Below, piece after piece: positions 54,061 to 64,000 of a DNA stretch of 64,000 bases (positions are counted from its first letter, which is position 1; each line of letters starts with the position of its first letter). The translations under genes were made by a program, and so were the position numbers. The notes beneath the pieces were generated by a model, which was not told the DNA's origin, ran no database searches, and worked only from the letters and a program-made list of their open reading frames with translations. Source of the DNA: Marsupella aquatica (Eukaryota > Marchantiophyta); contig OZ316892.1 of the NCBI GenBank assembly GCA_973895155.1, positions 11,346,001 through 11,410,000 on the forward strand, written 5' to 3'.

Positions 54061-57000
54061 ATGGCGCTCCGAGTGGCGACAGCGCCAGCTCCGGCAAAGT
54101 TCGGGGTATACGAGAATGCCAGCATCACTTCAGCGCTTGCCCGGCAAACAGTCCGACGAAAACCATGGCATTTTCCCGTCGTTTTGACGCTCTGTTGTTC
54201 TTCCGGGTTGGCCACTTGGAACCTGCAATCCAGGTGAGTTCTTGTGAATGAATGAAGGCAATCTCTGATTTTCTGATGTACTGGCCGGCTAGGATTTGAT
54301 TCCAAGTTCATGATTGTGGCTGTTCTGGGAGCAATCGGCATCCCGTTGCTTGCAGCCGTGTTATGCCACGAAGCGTTTGATTCAGGATTGTGACACCTCG
54401 TCAGTACTCTGGTGGCAGTTGGTAATGTTTGTGAATGGACAATTCATGGCAAAACCACCTTTGACTTCTACCTAGCTTCTCAGGAATGCCAATATTTGGA
54501 CCTGCGTTCTTCCCGCGTCTTCTCTACTCACTGGTGCCTGGATCCGAGGCATCGGAATTTCCCCAATTTTCTATGGGAGCAATGACCGCTGCATTGGAAG
54601 TCCATTCAGAGATGCACTGTACACCGCTGCCACTGAGGGCCGCCAGACAGTTCAACTCTTCTCTCACGTCATCTTGAAGCCTTGGACAAATCTTGAGAGG
54701 CTGTATAGGCTAATTGTTGCAATGTATACCGCGTGCGTTTACGGTTATTGACATTGAGCGTTTCCTTTACGGCTACATTTGGACCACGCATCGAAAGTGA
54801 TCTATGTTGTTCTTTGTGGCATTTGCAGGGCCGAAGAGGTGGTTGCCATTTTATATTTGGTTGGGATTACACATAACGTTGCCGGTAAGCTCAGGGCACT
54901 GGATCAAGCATCTTGACACTTCAAGATTTCCCTACATTATATTCAAACCGGACTGTACTTTAATCTCCAGCTCAACTGTCTGCTCTGCGCAGGTACAATG
55001 ATTCAAATTGCTCAATGGTCGATGACCATTTTCTTCCTTATGACTCTATCTGCACTCTTCAAGGTTGTCAACATGCAAGCATCTCCAGACAGAAGTCTCA
55101 CCTTGAGCTCCAGAGCCAAAAAGAAGAATGTAGCAAGCACAGCAAGTTCTGGCTCACCGACATTATCACCCTTCGAGCGCCAACAATCTCCTTTCGTGCC
55201 TCCGGGGTTTAGTCCGAAGAAGTGGTACGATGGAACTAATCAGAGTGAGTTCTCAGCCAGGCAGCGGCCACCCAGGGGGACCCTTCAGTCTCCTGCTCAA
55301 ACATCACCGCTTTTAGTACCTGTACATCCTCAATTGTCGAAGAGTAGTAAACCTCTCATCAGTCAATGGAATGGGCGGAGTGCGTTCGCCAGCCCTGTCA
55401 GCAAGAGTCCGGGGCAAACAATGCCTGCGTCTTCGCCTGCTCCTTCTGAATCTCCATATCCTGCACCTCCTCCAGAAGCAGCTACTCCAGTTAGCCAGGG
55501 TTCGACAACCCCCAGCACTGTGCCAAGATCGAAGGACAGAATTCGCTCTGGAAGACTAGAATTTGGCAAAGATGACATAGACAGTGAGCAGAAGCTCGCC
55601 GAATTCCTGGCGGAGGTGGATAATAAATTAGCAGAGGGGTCTGGTCGGGCTGGAGGCCTTGCAACCCCTCCGCCCACTGTACAGGGTGTTTCCAGTGGTC
55701 CCAGTCCAAGCCCTGTTGCTGTCACACCTTCCTCTGTCTCAAGTACTCCTAGAAGCGCCGTTCGGGCTCTGCTGATGTCTCCGAGTGCCCCGAAAACTGG
55801 CTCTCCGAAGAAGGGCGATGTGGAAATGCCGATACCTATGTCTATGGAACAAGCGGCGGAAGTGCTCAAAAGACTTGGTGTGAATTCACAGATGGAACAG
55901 TGGAGAGATGCGCTTCGGCAGTGGTTCTCTGACGTTCTCTTGCATCCTCTTGTCAGGAAGCTCGACTCCAGCCATCTCCAGGTCCATTTTACCTTGCTTC
56001 ATTTATACCGTTTACTGCTCTGTTTCTTTGTGTGCCTTTTAAAGAGCCAGTAGCCATGACAAAAACCTGGTTACACAGATTCACCAGTTTTAGTACTTTG
56101 TCCCGAAATTGTGGAGCAAGGTCTCACGGTAGAGGAGAGGAATGTGAAAAAGTGAGAAGTTTTGGACACTCCTTTTATATGGCCAGTGGTGGTTTAAGCG
56201 AGTTATCCATCGTGGTTACACGTAGAGTAGAATGCAGCTATGAGGACCTTTAATTGGATGGACTGAAATTTGAAACTAGTATTTCTCAAAAAATTTGTGA
56301 GTTCCGATCACTTCATGAATTCTTTCCAATATATGCACTTCCATATCCGAAATTGACCTGGTGTAGCAGCTAGGTTCGGTTAGAGCTTCTGCTGTGGCTG
56401 ATCATCTATTGTTGCGACAAGTGATTTAGAAACGGTTCACTCCTGAAATAGAAGACTGTTAACCCAGCATTTAGACTTAACAGCTGCCACTAATTGTTTC
56501 GATGACGTGCTCTTGTTTGTTTCAGACCATGGCTGCAGCTTCAAAGCTCGGACTTGTTGTTATTGTTTCCGAGATTGGAGGCAGCAAGCAGGATGGATGG
56601 TTGACACCCATCTCATCTGACGGCTCTCAACAGGAATGGCTTACTACTATGGCCCCCGATGAAGATGCTTTCCTTCATCAACTTCGTTCCGCTCTTCTGC
56701 AAGCTCGTGACGGACCTCTACGTAAGCATGATGACTTTTTCCTAAATGCCACTAATGTCTTGCAGAACGACTTCACGAACTGAATTCGACATTTGTCTCC
56801 TTTCAGCTAGCTCTTACTTTTCGGTACGGGACACCTAGCGGTGTACATGACATTTGATTTATGTTAGGAATGGGTTTTGATCAGTACTAATTTCTCGCCT
56901 GACAGTGAAACAGGTTTTCTTGACACTAACATTGGATCTTATCTGTTGTTACAGCTACCCAACAAACGTTATTTGGTCTCTCTCCTCCTCAAGGAAGAGT

Positions 57001-58074
57001 CTACAATCCTCATATTCAGGTTTGTCTTGATGCCGTGACGGAGCATCAAAGACTGAAGGCTCTTATGAAGGGCGAATGGGTGAAAGGATTACTTCCGCAG
57101 ATTAGCGTTCGAGCTGACTACACTGTTCAGAGAATTCGTGGTGGGTTGCTATTTAAAGTTTGTGATATATGTACGCTATTTGGGCATCCGTAGGTGTGAA
57201 TTGACGATTTTTGGACTTTTTTAGCTCTATTGAAACATAGTTATCTGTATCATCTTAATAAAGTTTATTCTTAAAATTGGGCCTTGATGTACATGGCTGC
57301 ACAGATCTGGCAGAAGGCACTTGTGTGAAGGCCTATGAGTTCTGGCTGAATGGTGAGGTTTATGACAAAACCTCAAAACGATGGACCTCCGAACTACCAT
57401 CAGATGCCCACTTATTGCTGTACCTCTTCTGTGCTCTGCTAGAGCATCCTCAATGGATGCTACATGTAGACCCTACTTCCTATCCCAGCACTCAGTCTAG
57501 TAACAACTCTTTATTTATCGCCGGCTTACCCCATAAAGAACGCTACCCAGAAAAGTATATTGCAATCATCTCGGGTGCCCCACCCGTACTGCACGCTGGA
57601 TCGACCGTCCTAGCCATTGGAAAATCAAGCCCTCCGGTCTTTGCACTATACTGGGACAAGAAACTACAGTACTCATTTCAGGTTTGTTCTCTTTTGTCGC
57701 TGTCTGATTTTCCTGTGCAGTTTTGTGATCTTGACACGGGCAGGGGTGTTTTGTGTGGATTGTGACTTCCAATGGTCATAGGACAGGACCCTGCTTGAGT
57801 CGCTATATGTTATATGGACTTCAGAAATTTCTTTATGGGAATTATAATTGCATTTAGAGTTCATGTTTACCGCTGGTTCTTTGATCACAGTGATGGACAT
57901 CTAAAACTCGCATTTTGTCAACAGGGGCGTTCAGCTCTGTGGGATGCAGTTCTGTTGTTGTGCTACCGGGTGAAGGTGGCACATGGTGGCGTGGTTCGTG
58001 GTATCAATCTCGGATCACCTGCGTTTAATCTTCTCTCTGTCCTAGAGCCTTGCCTTGAAAGCCCTCCAAGATAA
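54061..58074 (+). CDS. TMEM209-like membrane protein, seven exons
   Basis: Homologue of animal TMEM209, in plants often labelled 'cytochrome b561 N-terminal family'. TMEM209 is linked to the nuclear envelope in animals; the plant role is unclear. Exons: 54061-54233, 54829-54884, 54993-55981, 56526-56721, 56955-57140, 57305-57681 and 57925-58074, all GT-AG with matching phases, 708 residues. The 56-nt exon 2 joins the KFGVYENASI motif and first hydrophobic segment (exon 1) to a second membrane segment (MTIFFLMTLSALFK). A Ser/Pro-rich disordered region follows (exon 3). The conserved C-terminal domain has EQWRDALRQWFSDVLLHPL, TEHQRLKALMKGEWVKGLLP, DYTVQRIRDLAEGTCVKAY, LLLYLFCALLEHPQWMLHVD, PPVFALYWDKKLQYSFQ and GGVVRGINLG. 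The frame is intact. Repeat family C lies in intron 3. Confidence 0.93.
56047..56200 (+). repeat. Dispersed repeat family C, copy 3, in intron 3 of the TMEM209-like gene
   Basis: It shares 'agccatgacaaaaacctgg', 'gaggagaggaatgtgaaa', 'gaagttttgg' and 'tttatatggccagtggtgg' with 22785-22975 (inverted) and 23240-23415. Confidence 0.75.
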
Positions 58075-59807
58075 TGAACAGCTGAAGTGCAAGACTTGTT
58101 TATCTACCCATATGCGTGGCTCTGCATTCATCGGTGAGAACCCTTAGACGGCCTGTTTACAACTCTCTTATTTTGAACGACCTAGCTGTGCCTTGCACTG
58201 GAAACACAACCAGCATCCTACCGAACGATGATATTCCGTGCCCGTCCTGCTGCACTTGTTATGCTGATAGTTGCCCATGTTATCGTTTGACCTCACGAAA
58301 TAGCAACTGGAAGTTTTTCGAATGGAGCAAGTGAGGCAGAGTATTCCTGGCTTGAATTCTGCGGACGCTGGGCTTCTTGAAGGCTGAAATGGAAGGGATT
58401 TCCAGTTGTTTGTGAAGGAAATGAAGGGGGAACTGGACAGGGCTTGTCTGTCAAGAAAGAAGCAAACAAAACGACGAGTTGACTGATGGTGGTCACCTCG
58501 TTGCAATGGAGATTCCAACAGCTGTGGAAATGGGAGAGATGGCAAAAGACAACCCGAGCTATGAAAGATTAGTCCGTGGACAGCAGTTTTCCTTGCAAGG
58601 TGTGAAATGCGTCGTGTACCTCTGTAGCACAAGTACTGTATCCTGCAGCATTTGTGGACATAAATTCTCTTCCACAACGTGCATGTCCAAGACACGAGCT
58701 CGGAAAAAGGACAAATGTCCTTAACAAGGTTCCTGGGAAAAATACAATTCAAGGTTCGAGAAGAGATTTATCGTTGGCACATGTCGTTGACTAGTTCAGG
58801 TTATGTTCCTCTATAGATGAGCCGAAGTGCTAAAGTTGATTGCATGAAGTCAGTAGTATCAGTGTATGTCCTGGTGGACAAACGAGGAGGTAAGGTTGCG
58901 AAGGCTGTGGACAAGCAACCCAATTACCCAACAGGGTTCTGTAGATTTAATGTGGTCTGAACGGTTCTGTGAACTCAACGAGCCCAGTTGAGTGTTCCAG
59001 TTGTACTTCATTCAAATGGATCACAGTGCCAAAGAAGTCAAGGACAATGTTCACACTTCGAATCTCCTGCCTGCCGTTGATTGTCATTCTTCAGGCACAG
59101 ACATAAGTAATTCAAAATAGGAACATTGTCCTTGATCTTTTTTGCACCTCCATCCATTTCAATGAAGTACAAGTGGAATACCCCGAAAGTAAAGAGATTT
59201 GTAGCACTCTTCGTTTAGGATGCTAAATGAGTGCATCCACTACTGGCACACATTTGACATAAATTTCGGTCTCTCAACGCTTGAGAAGAAAGTGATGTTT
59301 GAGAAGTTATTCATACATTCTTCATGAAACTCAAAGACGAAGCAGCAGATCACTAGCATGGAGCAAATTGTTAGCATGTGTCTGTTTCCGTGTTGTCATT
59401 AGAATTATAGTGAGCTGCAGAAGGCACTTCTCATTGAAAACTGACGGATTAGTTAGAGTCTAATGCCCAACAATAATAACGTCAACGCTGAGGAATACTG
59501 GATCGGAGGAGTTAGGAATTGTTGTAAAGACTCGAAGTTCAATTGTGAATGTAGCAAACCACAGCAGCATACACCATCTACTTCAAGCCTGATCAAATCT
59601 ATATCCTTATAATATGCCACGCCGACATTTAAGTTTGGAACTTTTTAAGAGTGTGGTTGAAGACGAGCTGTTAAAAACTACTGTAAGTCGATCCACGGCC
59701 TTCGCTTCCTAATACAAACGTCCTCACAGTAGTCCTCATTTCTCCTTTCTTTTAGATGATCTGGATCATGCTGTGAGACCAGGAGCCCGAGGGGATCGCA
59801 GAAAGCT
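58075..59807. other. Intergenic; 3' UTR of the TMEM209-like gene and upstream of the TLDc gene
   Basis: A 194-codon minus frame (58168-58752) overlaps the likely 3' UTR. It is Cys/Ser/Arg-rich and has no domain that I recognise, so I do not call it. The rest shows short frames only. Confidence 0.5.
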
Positions 59808-61406
59808 ATGGCGCTCCATGTCGCGCACGGTCAAGGTATCGTCGGAATAGAAGCTAGAGGCAGTTTGCAGCAGTCGCCACCTACAGATGAAGCCGCAGCT
59901 GCTGGCAAGGAAAGAATCCAATGCGGGAATACCTTGTTAATGAGCTCGTCTGCCTTGTTTAGGAATGCGGTTTCCAAAAGATCACGAGGAGGCGCAGCGC
60001 CATCGAATGTTGAGAGGCTGTCAGGTGGAGCCTCTGCTGCACCCGTATGCCTGTTCGATGGCCTCTTCGGTGGAAATCGGAATCGGAAGGCTCCTAGCAC
60101 GGTGCCTTCTGAGCCGCAATTCAAGTACCACGATGATGTGCCGCTGCCGTTTCCTACATCGCTGCTTTCCAACACTTTTCTTGCCGGTCTGCTCTCCCTC
60201 TGCCTCTGTAGATGAATATGATCGGCGCTTTTTTGTTGGTGGGGATACTGAGAGCAGCATTTTTCAGGCTATCTTGTCTGTGCTATTACCGGGCATATGT
60301 GCCCCAATCTTCCAGCATTGAAAGTCCCATTGTTTTCCTATTTCGATTCCCGGGGAATGGTATTTCTTTGTGCTTCACCACGTGCGGGTGGCACTAGCAA
60401 GAATAGAGAATGCACACATTTGGTACCTATCCCTTTCTAGCAAATTCTACTGACCAATTCACGTATCCAACTCCAAGCAAGGGCATGGGAGGTCAAATTC
60501 CAAAATTGGGTGCTGCCATACGAGGCTCGATCTTGTGATGGAAATAGTTGGTCTCGCTGGACGAAGCTGAAACAATCTAACCTTGAAGGAAACATGCTGT
60601 TTAATTTACAGATTTCTAGAATGGAAGGTCTAGAGAAGGGAAACGAACAACCGGTTGTCCGGTGCATTTCTTTCAAGCTCTGTTCTTTAATTTCCAGGGA
60701 CAGTAAACTGACAGCTGAGAATAGTCTCAATAGCTGTAAATTGAGAGCGGAGAAGACCTTTTCAGAAATTTCCATTGCCTACAATTTTAGGGAGAGAACG
60801 GTGCTCTCATTCTCCGAGGTCGAACTATCTGCAGGAAAGGAGCTGCGGTGCTGTTACAAGGCAACGGTGGACGGATTTGGCGCCATGACATTTCACAAGC
60901 GATGCGATTTCAAGGGACCCTGTGTAATCCTGGGAACTACATCCAAGGGACTCCGCGTAGGAGCGTTCAACCCCGAAGGTTACAGAAGCACCGACGATTA
61001 TTACGATTCCTTCGACGCCTTCCTGTTCTATTGGCCGGCGCCCTCGTCGTCGTCCAAAGATGGGGCAGCGGCAACAGAAGCATTTCCGCTGAGCAGTCCG
61101 ATCGTTCTCCCCAAAGTCGGGGGGAGCGGGGCTGCTCTCTTCGATTATGCTCGAGGCGGTCCACAATTTGGCGCCGACGGTCTGCTCATTGGCGCTCCTT
61201 TGTCTCCCGTCATGGGAGGGCTTTCCGGCCCTGAGACCGATTCTGATCAGGGGCAAGGCCAGTTGTCTGAGGCTCGCTCCAGGCTCGGTCTCTCGTACGC
61301 CAAAAGACCGGATGGTAAGGAGTCACTCTTCGGCGACGAGAAAAGGGCCACCTTAGTGGAAATCGAGGTGTTTTGTTCCCCAGCAATTGCAAATTTGTAT
61401 CAATAG
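59808..61406 (+). CDS. TLDc-domain protein, two-exon model
   Basis: TLDc domains (TBC, LysM, domain catalytic) occur in eukaryotic proteins linked to oxidative-stress protection and V-ATPase binding. Plants have a branch with this ending; its role is uncertain. Model: exon 1 59808-60186 (ends GCC G|GTCTGC), exon 2 60835-61406 (CTGCAG|GA), phases agree, 316 residues. Exon 1 has a low-complexity N-terminus, then KYHDDVPLPFPTSLLSNTFLA. Exon 2 has CCYKATVDGFGAMTFHKRCD, GPCVILGTTSKGLRVGAFNP, GYRSTDDYYDSFDAFLFYWP, GGSGAALFDYARGGPQFGAD and LGLSYAKRPDGKESLFGDE, ending EIEVFCSPAIANLY. The splice junction fits the family, but an extra small exon between 60187 and 60834 could have been missed. The last coding part is duplicated downstream (61441-61545). 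Confidence 0.83.
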
Positions 61407-61545
61407 TTCCTCTTCCTGACAGTTTTTCTGAGATGTAATGGCGAGAAGAGGGCCACATTGGTCGAAATCGAGGTGTTTTGTTCCCCAGCAATTGCAAATT
61501 TGTATCAATAGTTCCTCTTCCTGACAGTTTTTCTGAGATGTAATT
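61336..61545. repeat. 105-bp tandem duplication of the TLDc gene end
   Basis: Unit 1 (61336-61440) covers the last about 23 codons, the stop and the start of the 3' UTR. Unit 2 (61441-61545) repeats this. About five differences fall in the first 25 bp; the remaining about 80 bp, including 'gaggtgttttgttccccagc' and the stop, look identical. Confidence 0.93.
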
Positions 61546-62230
61546 TTATTTATGATTAAGGCTTCGGGTCCATGTTCTCGAGGCTATCTGGAGGCTCCAG
61601 ATTGCACATCCTTTAGGACAGCTCACTTTGGTGGCTTGCGTTGCGAGAGCCATGACTGAATTCGAGGAAAATGAGCAGGAAGCCTGAGACTCGATGAGAG
61701 ATAGCAATTGACAGCTGTGGTTCTTTTGGAGTTGCTGAGAGTGAGATTTTATACAGTCCCTCAAATGTCCCACTCTCTCGTCCGAAATCTCCCGATTTAG
61801 TTAAGCAATTTGGAGAGATGCTGCGCATGACATTTATTCATCTGGGAGTGGAACGAGGAGCTGAGGCGAGCAAAGGAGACGAGGCATGGAGCTTTTCCCT
61901 ATAAGTTTTTAATGAGTTTTCTTCAAAGTGTTTTGAGATTGAGAGAGAGGCAGGCAAGAAGATTGATATCTCTATCCAACCTCTCTGAATTCATTTTTGG
62001 TCCCTAGGAGACCGCAAATACCTTACAAATATCACTGCCCTGTCCATATTAGCACTATTGAGGCTAGTTTGATTGTAGTTTGCAATGTGTGCTCCTAAAC
62101 AGAGGAGCACCACTATGGGCTGCCCACATTGTCTATGTTAGGCAACCTTAATGCACTTCGTGATTTTTCCCATAATGCCCCGGTCAAGATCTGCATCACA
62201 TCTTTAGGAAGAAAAATAAAAGCAACGAAA
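61546..62230. other. No gene seen
   Basis: Short frames only. It probably includes the 3' UTR of the TLDc gene at its start. Confidence 0.5.
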
Positions 62231-62486
62231 GAAAATCTCTCAGGCCTGAGATCCTTTATTTGTTTCTTCTCCAATTGGCAAGGGAATTTATTGGAAGGTA
62301 TGGGACTGAATTTGCTCCCGATGCAAGTCTTGTTTCGAGCACAATGAACATTTTTTTTCTGAAAATCTCAGGCCTGAGATTCTTTCTTTGTTTCTTCTCC
62401 AATGGCAAGGGAAGTTATTGGAAGGTATGCTACTGAATTTGCTCTCGATGCAAGTCTTGTTTCGAGCACACTGAACATTTTTTCTT
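62231..62486. repeat. Tandem duplication, about 128 bp per unit
   Basis: Two units (about 62231-62358 and 62359-62486) share 'ctcaggcctgagat', 'tttgtttcttctccaat', 'ttattggaaggtatg' and 'gatgcaagtcttgtttcgag'. They differ by a few substitutions and 1-bp gaps. 'ctcaggcctgag' is itself a perfect 12-bp palindrome. Confidence 0.9.
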
Positions 62487-63219
62487 GACCTGTTGCAAAG
62501 TGATAGACAGGTGCAGCGATATTACATTAGCCATGCAAACGCACAAGAGGGAACCCCAAACCACTGATTCTTTTGATGGAAATGTGTAACGCCTCCGCTT
62601 ACTCTCACTTCCTTCAGAAACTACCTGGATGGATGGTCCTACGGCATACCAAAGCGCTTCTGAATTCCATGCTGGATATTTGCAACTCTTGTAAGAAATG
62701 CAAACAACTCCGGATTGCTCTTGAGCAATTGGGAGGTGTTCTTAAACCATGTGAGAAGACTGAAAGTCCAATTTCACTTCTCTAATGATAATCATGGCTA
62801 AGGCTGCTGGTAAGAATGTGCAAGAGTGGCCCCCTCAGAGTCTGACTCAAGGCAACAAGGACACTTGGACCTTTTGCTTAGGAGTAGGAATTGTATCAGT
62901 ATTAACCAGAACAAGTATGATAGGATAGCAGAGAGAGTCAGAGTGACAGTCTTATCTGGACTTCAGTAATTACAGTACTGGAAACAGTACTCGTAGTCAA
63001 GAAAAGATTTTGTGTCACTGGGATCTGCTGATGGCCACCCTTTGGTGGTTATTTCTGACCTTTTGGCCTGAGTAGTGGCCCCCACAAAGCTCGTGCTTAA
63101 ACTCTCATTTTGAGGGCATTATATTTAGTAATGCCCTCTAAATAGGCCTTTACCATATATATGATGAATTAAAAGGGCAACCAAGTAGTAATGCCCTCTA
63201 AACAGGACTTTATTGTATA
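62487..63219. other. No gene seen; short direct repeat
   Basis: The 70-codon frame at 62573-62785 has no recognised domain. 'tagtaatgccctctaaa' occurs at about 63129 and 63187 beside the Helitron-like terminus. Confidence 0.5.
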
Positions 63220-63760
63220 CTAGCTGAGTACCCGTGCATTGCACAAAGATGATGTGTCGGCCAAGATGTCATGTCGGCCAAGATTTGGTTGAGAAAAAAG
63301 ATGTCCTGTCAGCCAAGAGGTTGTTGAGAAAAAAATGTTGGGTTGGCCAAAAGGTCTTTGAGAAAAATATGTCATGTCGGGCAAGATGTCGTTAAGAAAA
63401 AAATTGTCATGTCGGCCAAGATATCGTTGAGAAAAAAGATGTCATGGCAGCAAAGACGTCGTTAAGGGAAAAGATGTCGTGTCGGCCAAGTCATCGTTGA
63501 GGGAAAATACCCGTGCGTTGCACAAAATATGTCATTAAGAGAAAATATGTTGTGTTACCCAAGATGTTGTTATGTGAAAGATGTTATGAAGTAAAAAGAT
63601 GTAGTTAAGAAAAAAGAAGTCATTAGGTGAAAGATGTTGTTAAGTAAAAGGTGTCATTTTGCCAAAGTTATCGTGAAATAAAAGACGTTATAAGAAAAAA
63701 GGTGTCGTTCCACCCAAGCTGTTGTTATGTGAAAGATGTTGTGAAGTAAAAAGTCAAGGA
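63220..63760 (-). mobile_element. Helitron-like tails in tandem (two units), inverted
   Basis: The minus-strand terminus is CTAG at 63220-63223 followed by T. The hairpin ('tacccgtgcattgcacaaag') and an array with 'gtcggccaagatgtc' and 'gttgagaaaaaagatgtc' cores come next. A second hairpin ('tacccgtgcgttgcacaaaa') is at about 63509, with another array to about 63750. Structure and cores match 41595-42780. Confidence 0.65.
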
Positions 63761-63909
63761 GAGAAAGAGCGAGTCAACTAAGAGTCAGGGATGTCACAGC
63801 TCAATGCTGTCATCACGGCATGCATCCAAGGGGTGGCATGGTTTTTTTGGTCCTATTCCTTTGTCGTTGTCTTTTTCTTGTTTTGTTTTATTTTTTTACC
63901 CAAAATGCC

Positions 63910-63965
63910 CCTGCATTTGAATGACGACCACTCTATAAATTGGCGCAAAGTTATATTATTGATTT
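63910..63965. repeat. Short end-like repeat shared with 43588-43640
   Basis: 'tttgaatgacgaccac' followed by 'ggcgcaaagttatattatt' resembles the left inverted end of the element at 43588. The partner end, if any, lies outside the window. Confidence 0.5.
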
Positions 63966-64000
63966 CAGGTCTAGGGTTTTACGGTTTACAGTTTAGCAAA

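Noticed and set aside
54486-54677. Coding-looking stretch in intron 1 of the TMEM209-like gene
   Set aside because: Two frames are open, one for about 85 codons, but neither matches the family and the 54233/54829 splice gives the expected protein without it.
58168-58752. 194-codon minus-strand open frame
   Set aside because: It lies over the 3' UTR of the TMEM209-like gene, has no recognised domain, and looks like a chance frame rich in Cys, Ser and Arg.
1-64000. tRNA, rRNA or microRNA genes
   Set aside because: None recognised by eye. tRNA-like strings at 30409 and 41007 are retrotransposon primer sites and not tRNA genes. A structure-based search would be needed to exclude small RNA genes.

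Overview
The window is plant nuclear DNA: spliced genes of land-plant families sit among many transposable elements. A carotenoid dioxygenase gene has one intron, and the Copia elements carry the plant-type initiator tRNA-Met primer site. The gene sequences look to me more like a non-seed vascular plant (lycophyte or fern) than an angiosperm, but this is a weak guess from protein resemblance.

Layout. 1-9.5 kb: diverged dispersed repeats, a 377-bp terminal-inverted-repeat element, an array of short palindromes, a Helitron-like 3' tail, and no convincing gene. 9.6-12.4 kb: a two-exon carotenoid cleavage dioxygenase gene (minus). 16-20.6 kb: an intact PIF/Harbinger transposase and, tail-to-tail with it, an intact Myb/SANT-like partner gene. 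21-24.3 kb: repeats. 24.4-30.8 kb: Copia element 1 (LTRs differ at 1 of 403 sites). 31.8-33.2 kb: Helitron tail arrays around the C-terminal end of a RepHel helicase. 34.7-41.4 kb: Copia element 2, related to element 1 but older (9 differences in 332). 41.6-46.6 kb: more Helitron-like tails, an inverted-repeat element and a probable solo LTR. 47.1-53.6 kb: Copia element 3, of a different lineage with 108-bp LTRs. All three Copia elements are on the minus strand, have matching 5-bp target duplications, and have broken reading frames. 54.1-58.1 kb: a seven-exon TMEM209-like gene (plus). 59.8-61.4 kb: a TLDc-domain gene (plus) whose last coding segment and 3' UTR are tandemly duplicated. 61.5-64 kb: tandem duplications and another Helitron-like tail.

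The host genes do not form a functional cluster. The most unusual signal is a repeat system seen at six or more places. A short hairpin of the GTGCAACGCAC type, often followed by a CTAG end, is joined to a degenerate array with a 'gacatctt' core. These hairpin-plus-array units recur in tandem at several loci, and one lies beside a RepHel helicase remnant, so I read them as Helitron 3' ends that have grown or multiplied.
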